A stretch of 64,000 nt of DNA from Rhizoclosmatium globosum (taxonomy: Eukaryota > Chytridiomycota > Chytridiomycetes > Chytridiales > Chytriomycetaceae): assembly GCA_002104985.1 (NCBI GenBank), contig MCGO01000042.1, positions 186,001 to 250,000 of the forward strand, read 5' to 3'. This document shows, piece after piece, positions 63,776-64,000 of this stretch; position 1 is the first letter of the stretch, and each line of letters opens with the position of its first letter. The notes beneath the pieces were generated by a model. That model ran no database searches and was not told the DNA's origin. It was given only the letters and a program-made list of their open reading frames with translations. Made by a program: the position numbers and the translations under genes.

Positions 63776-64000
63776 TCATCTAGGTTCATCAAGGCTTTGG
63801 TTGTAGTTTGAGCTGCTTTGCTGCAGGTATGAGGAGCATATGAGAGAATTATTGAGAAGTTTCTTGCCGTTCCAATGTCCACTCATATACTTCAAAGAAA
63901 AGTTCAATATTCCTCCATTCTCCTCCACAACAGCTTCTGGATGCACATTTTGATGTGCCTTGTCTTCAGGTTGAGGTAATTGTGTATAAGTGGCTGTCAA
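63776..64000 (-). CDS. Partial hypothetical ORF at right edge
   Basis: Minus-strand open frame of 74 codons touching the window edge: TYTQLPQPEDKAHQNVHPEAV, then NGGILNFSLKYMSGHWNGKKLL. No family recognised. It may be the end of a gene or element that continues to the right, or chance. Confidence 0.2.
   Translation of the reverse strand: MTATYTQLPQPEDKAHQNVHPEAVVEENGGILNFSLKYMSGHWNGKKLLNNSLICSSYLQQSSSNYNQSLDEPR

Noticed and set aside
1..64000. CRISPR arrays, phage genes, bacterial operons, tRNA or rRNA genes
   Set aside because: No spaced repeats, Shine-Dalgarno-led gene chains, cloverleaf or rRNA signatures were seen; genes are spliced and eukaryotic.

Overview
The window looks like nuclear DNA of a zoosporic (chytrid-type) fungus. 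It carries fungus-typical genes: an APSES/ankyrin cell-cycle factor, a PRM10-like transporter, an FTR1 iron permease, Sno/PdxT, an SLM-like BAR-PH protein, and mannosyltransferase-like enzymes. It also carries genes needed only for a motile cilium: CCDC39, CCDC113 and DRC9/IQCG. Genes are packed on both strands with short GT-AG introns, many of 46-63 nt, and intergenic gaps are often below 100 bp. I saw no rRNA or tRNA gene and no CRISPR array, and this is not a bacterial segment.

Layout. 1-3.0 kb: two tandem CAMK-like kinase paralogues on the minus strand. 3.3-8.0 kb: a tandem array of five small secreted, mostly GPI-anchored six-cysteine proteins, one with the cysteine domain doubled. I regard this as the most interesting feature. 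8.1-14.0 kb: Nudix hydrolase, gamma-tubulin complex GCP2, a LAMTOR3-like fragment, RNA polymerase I subunit RPA12. 14.2-23.6 kb: eIF5B, PdxT/Sno, PRM10-like transporter, FTR1. 24-29 kb: CCDC113, MARCH5-like E3 ligase, RPB9, GST-fold membrane protein. 29.3-35.6 kb: APSES factor, EMC4, ADA2. 35.7-51.4 kb: Sld3/Treslin-like protein, glycosyltransferase, NSE1, CCDC39, second glycosyltransferase, SLM-like BAR-PH protein, DRC9, cullin-like protein. 51.4-64 kb: gene-poor, AT-rich and transposon-rich, with a pogo/Tc5-like element, a decayed PIF/Harbinger element, and a second Harbinger element whose transposase ORF is intact.

How the genes relate. Several belong to shared cell systems: transcription (RPA12, RPB9, ADA2, APSES factor), translation (eIF5B), DNA replication and repair (Sld3-like, NSE1), microtubules and the flagellum (GCP2, CCDC39, CCDC113, DRC9), and membranes or secretion (EMC4, mannosyltransferases, the GPI array). 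They are interleaved without operon logic, though several pairs start back to back from very short shared promoters.

Caveat. Many conserved genes, including essential ones, are interrupted by one-base frame breaks. The great majority are in the same direction, as if one base were missing. I read this as consensus error in the sequence, not real gene decay. Exon coordinates were placed by hand from GT-AG signals and protein family expectations.
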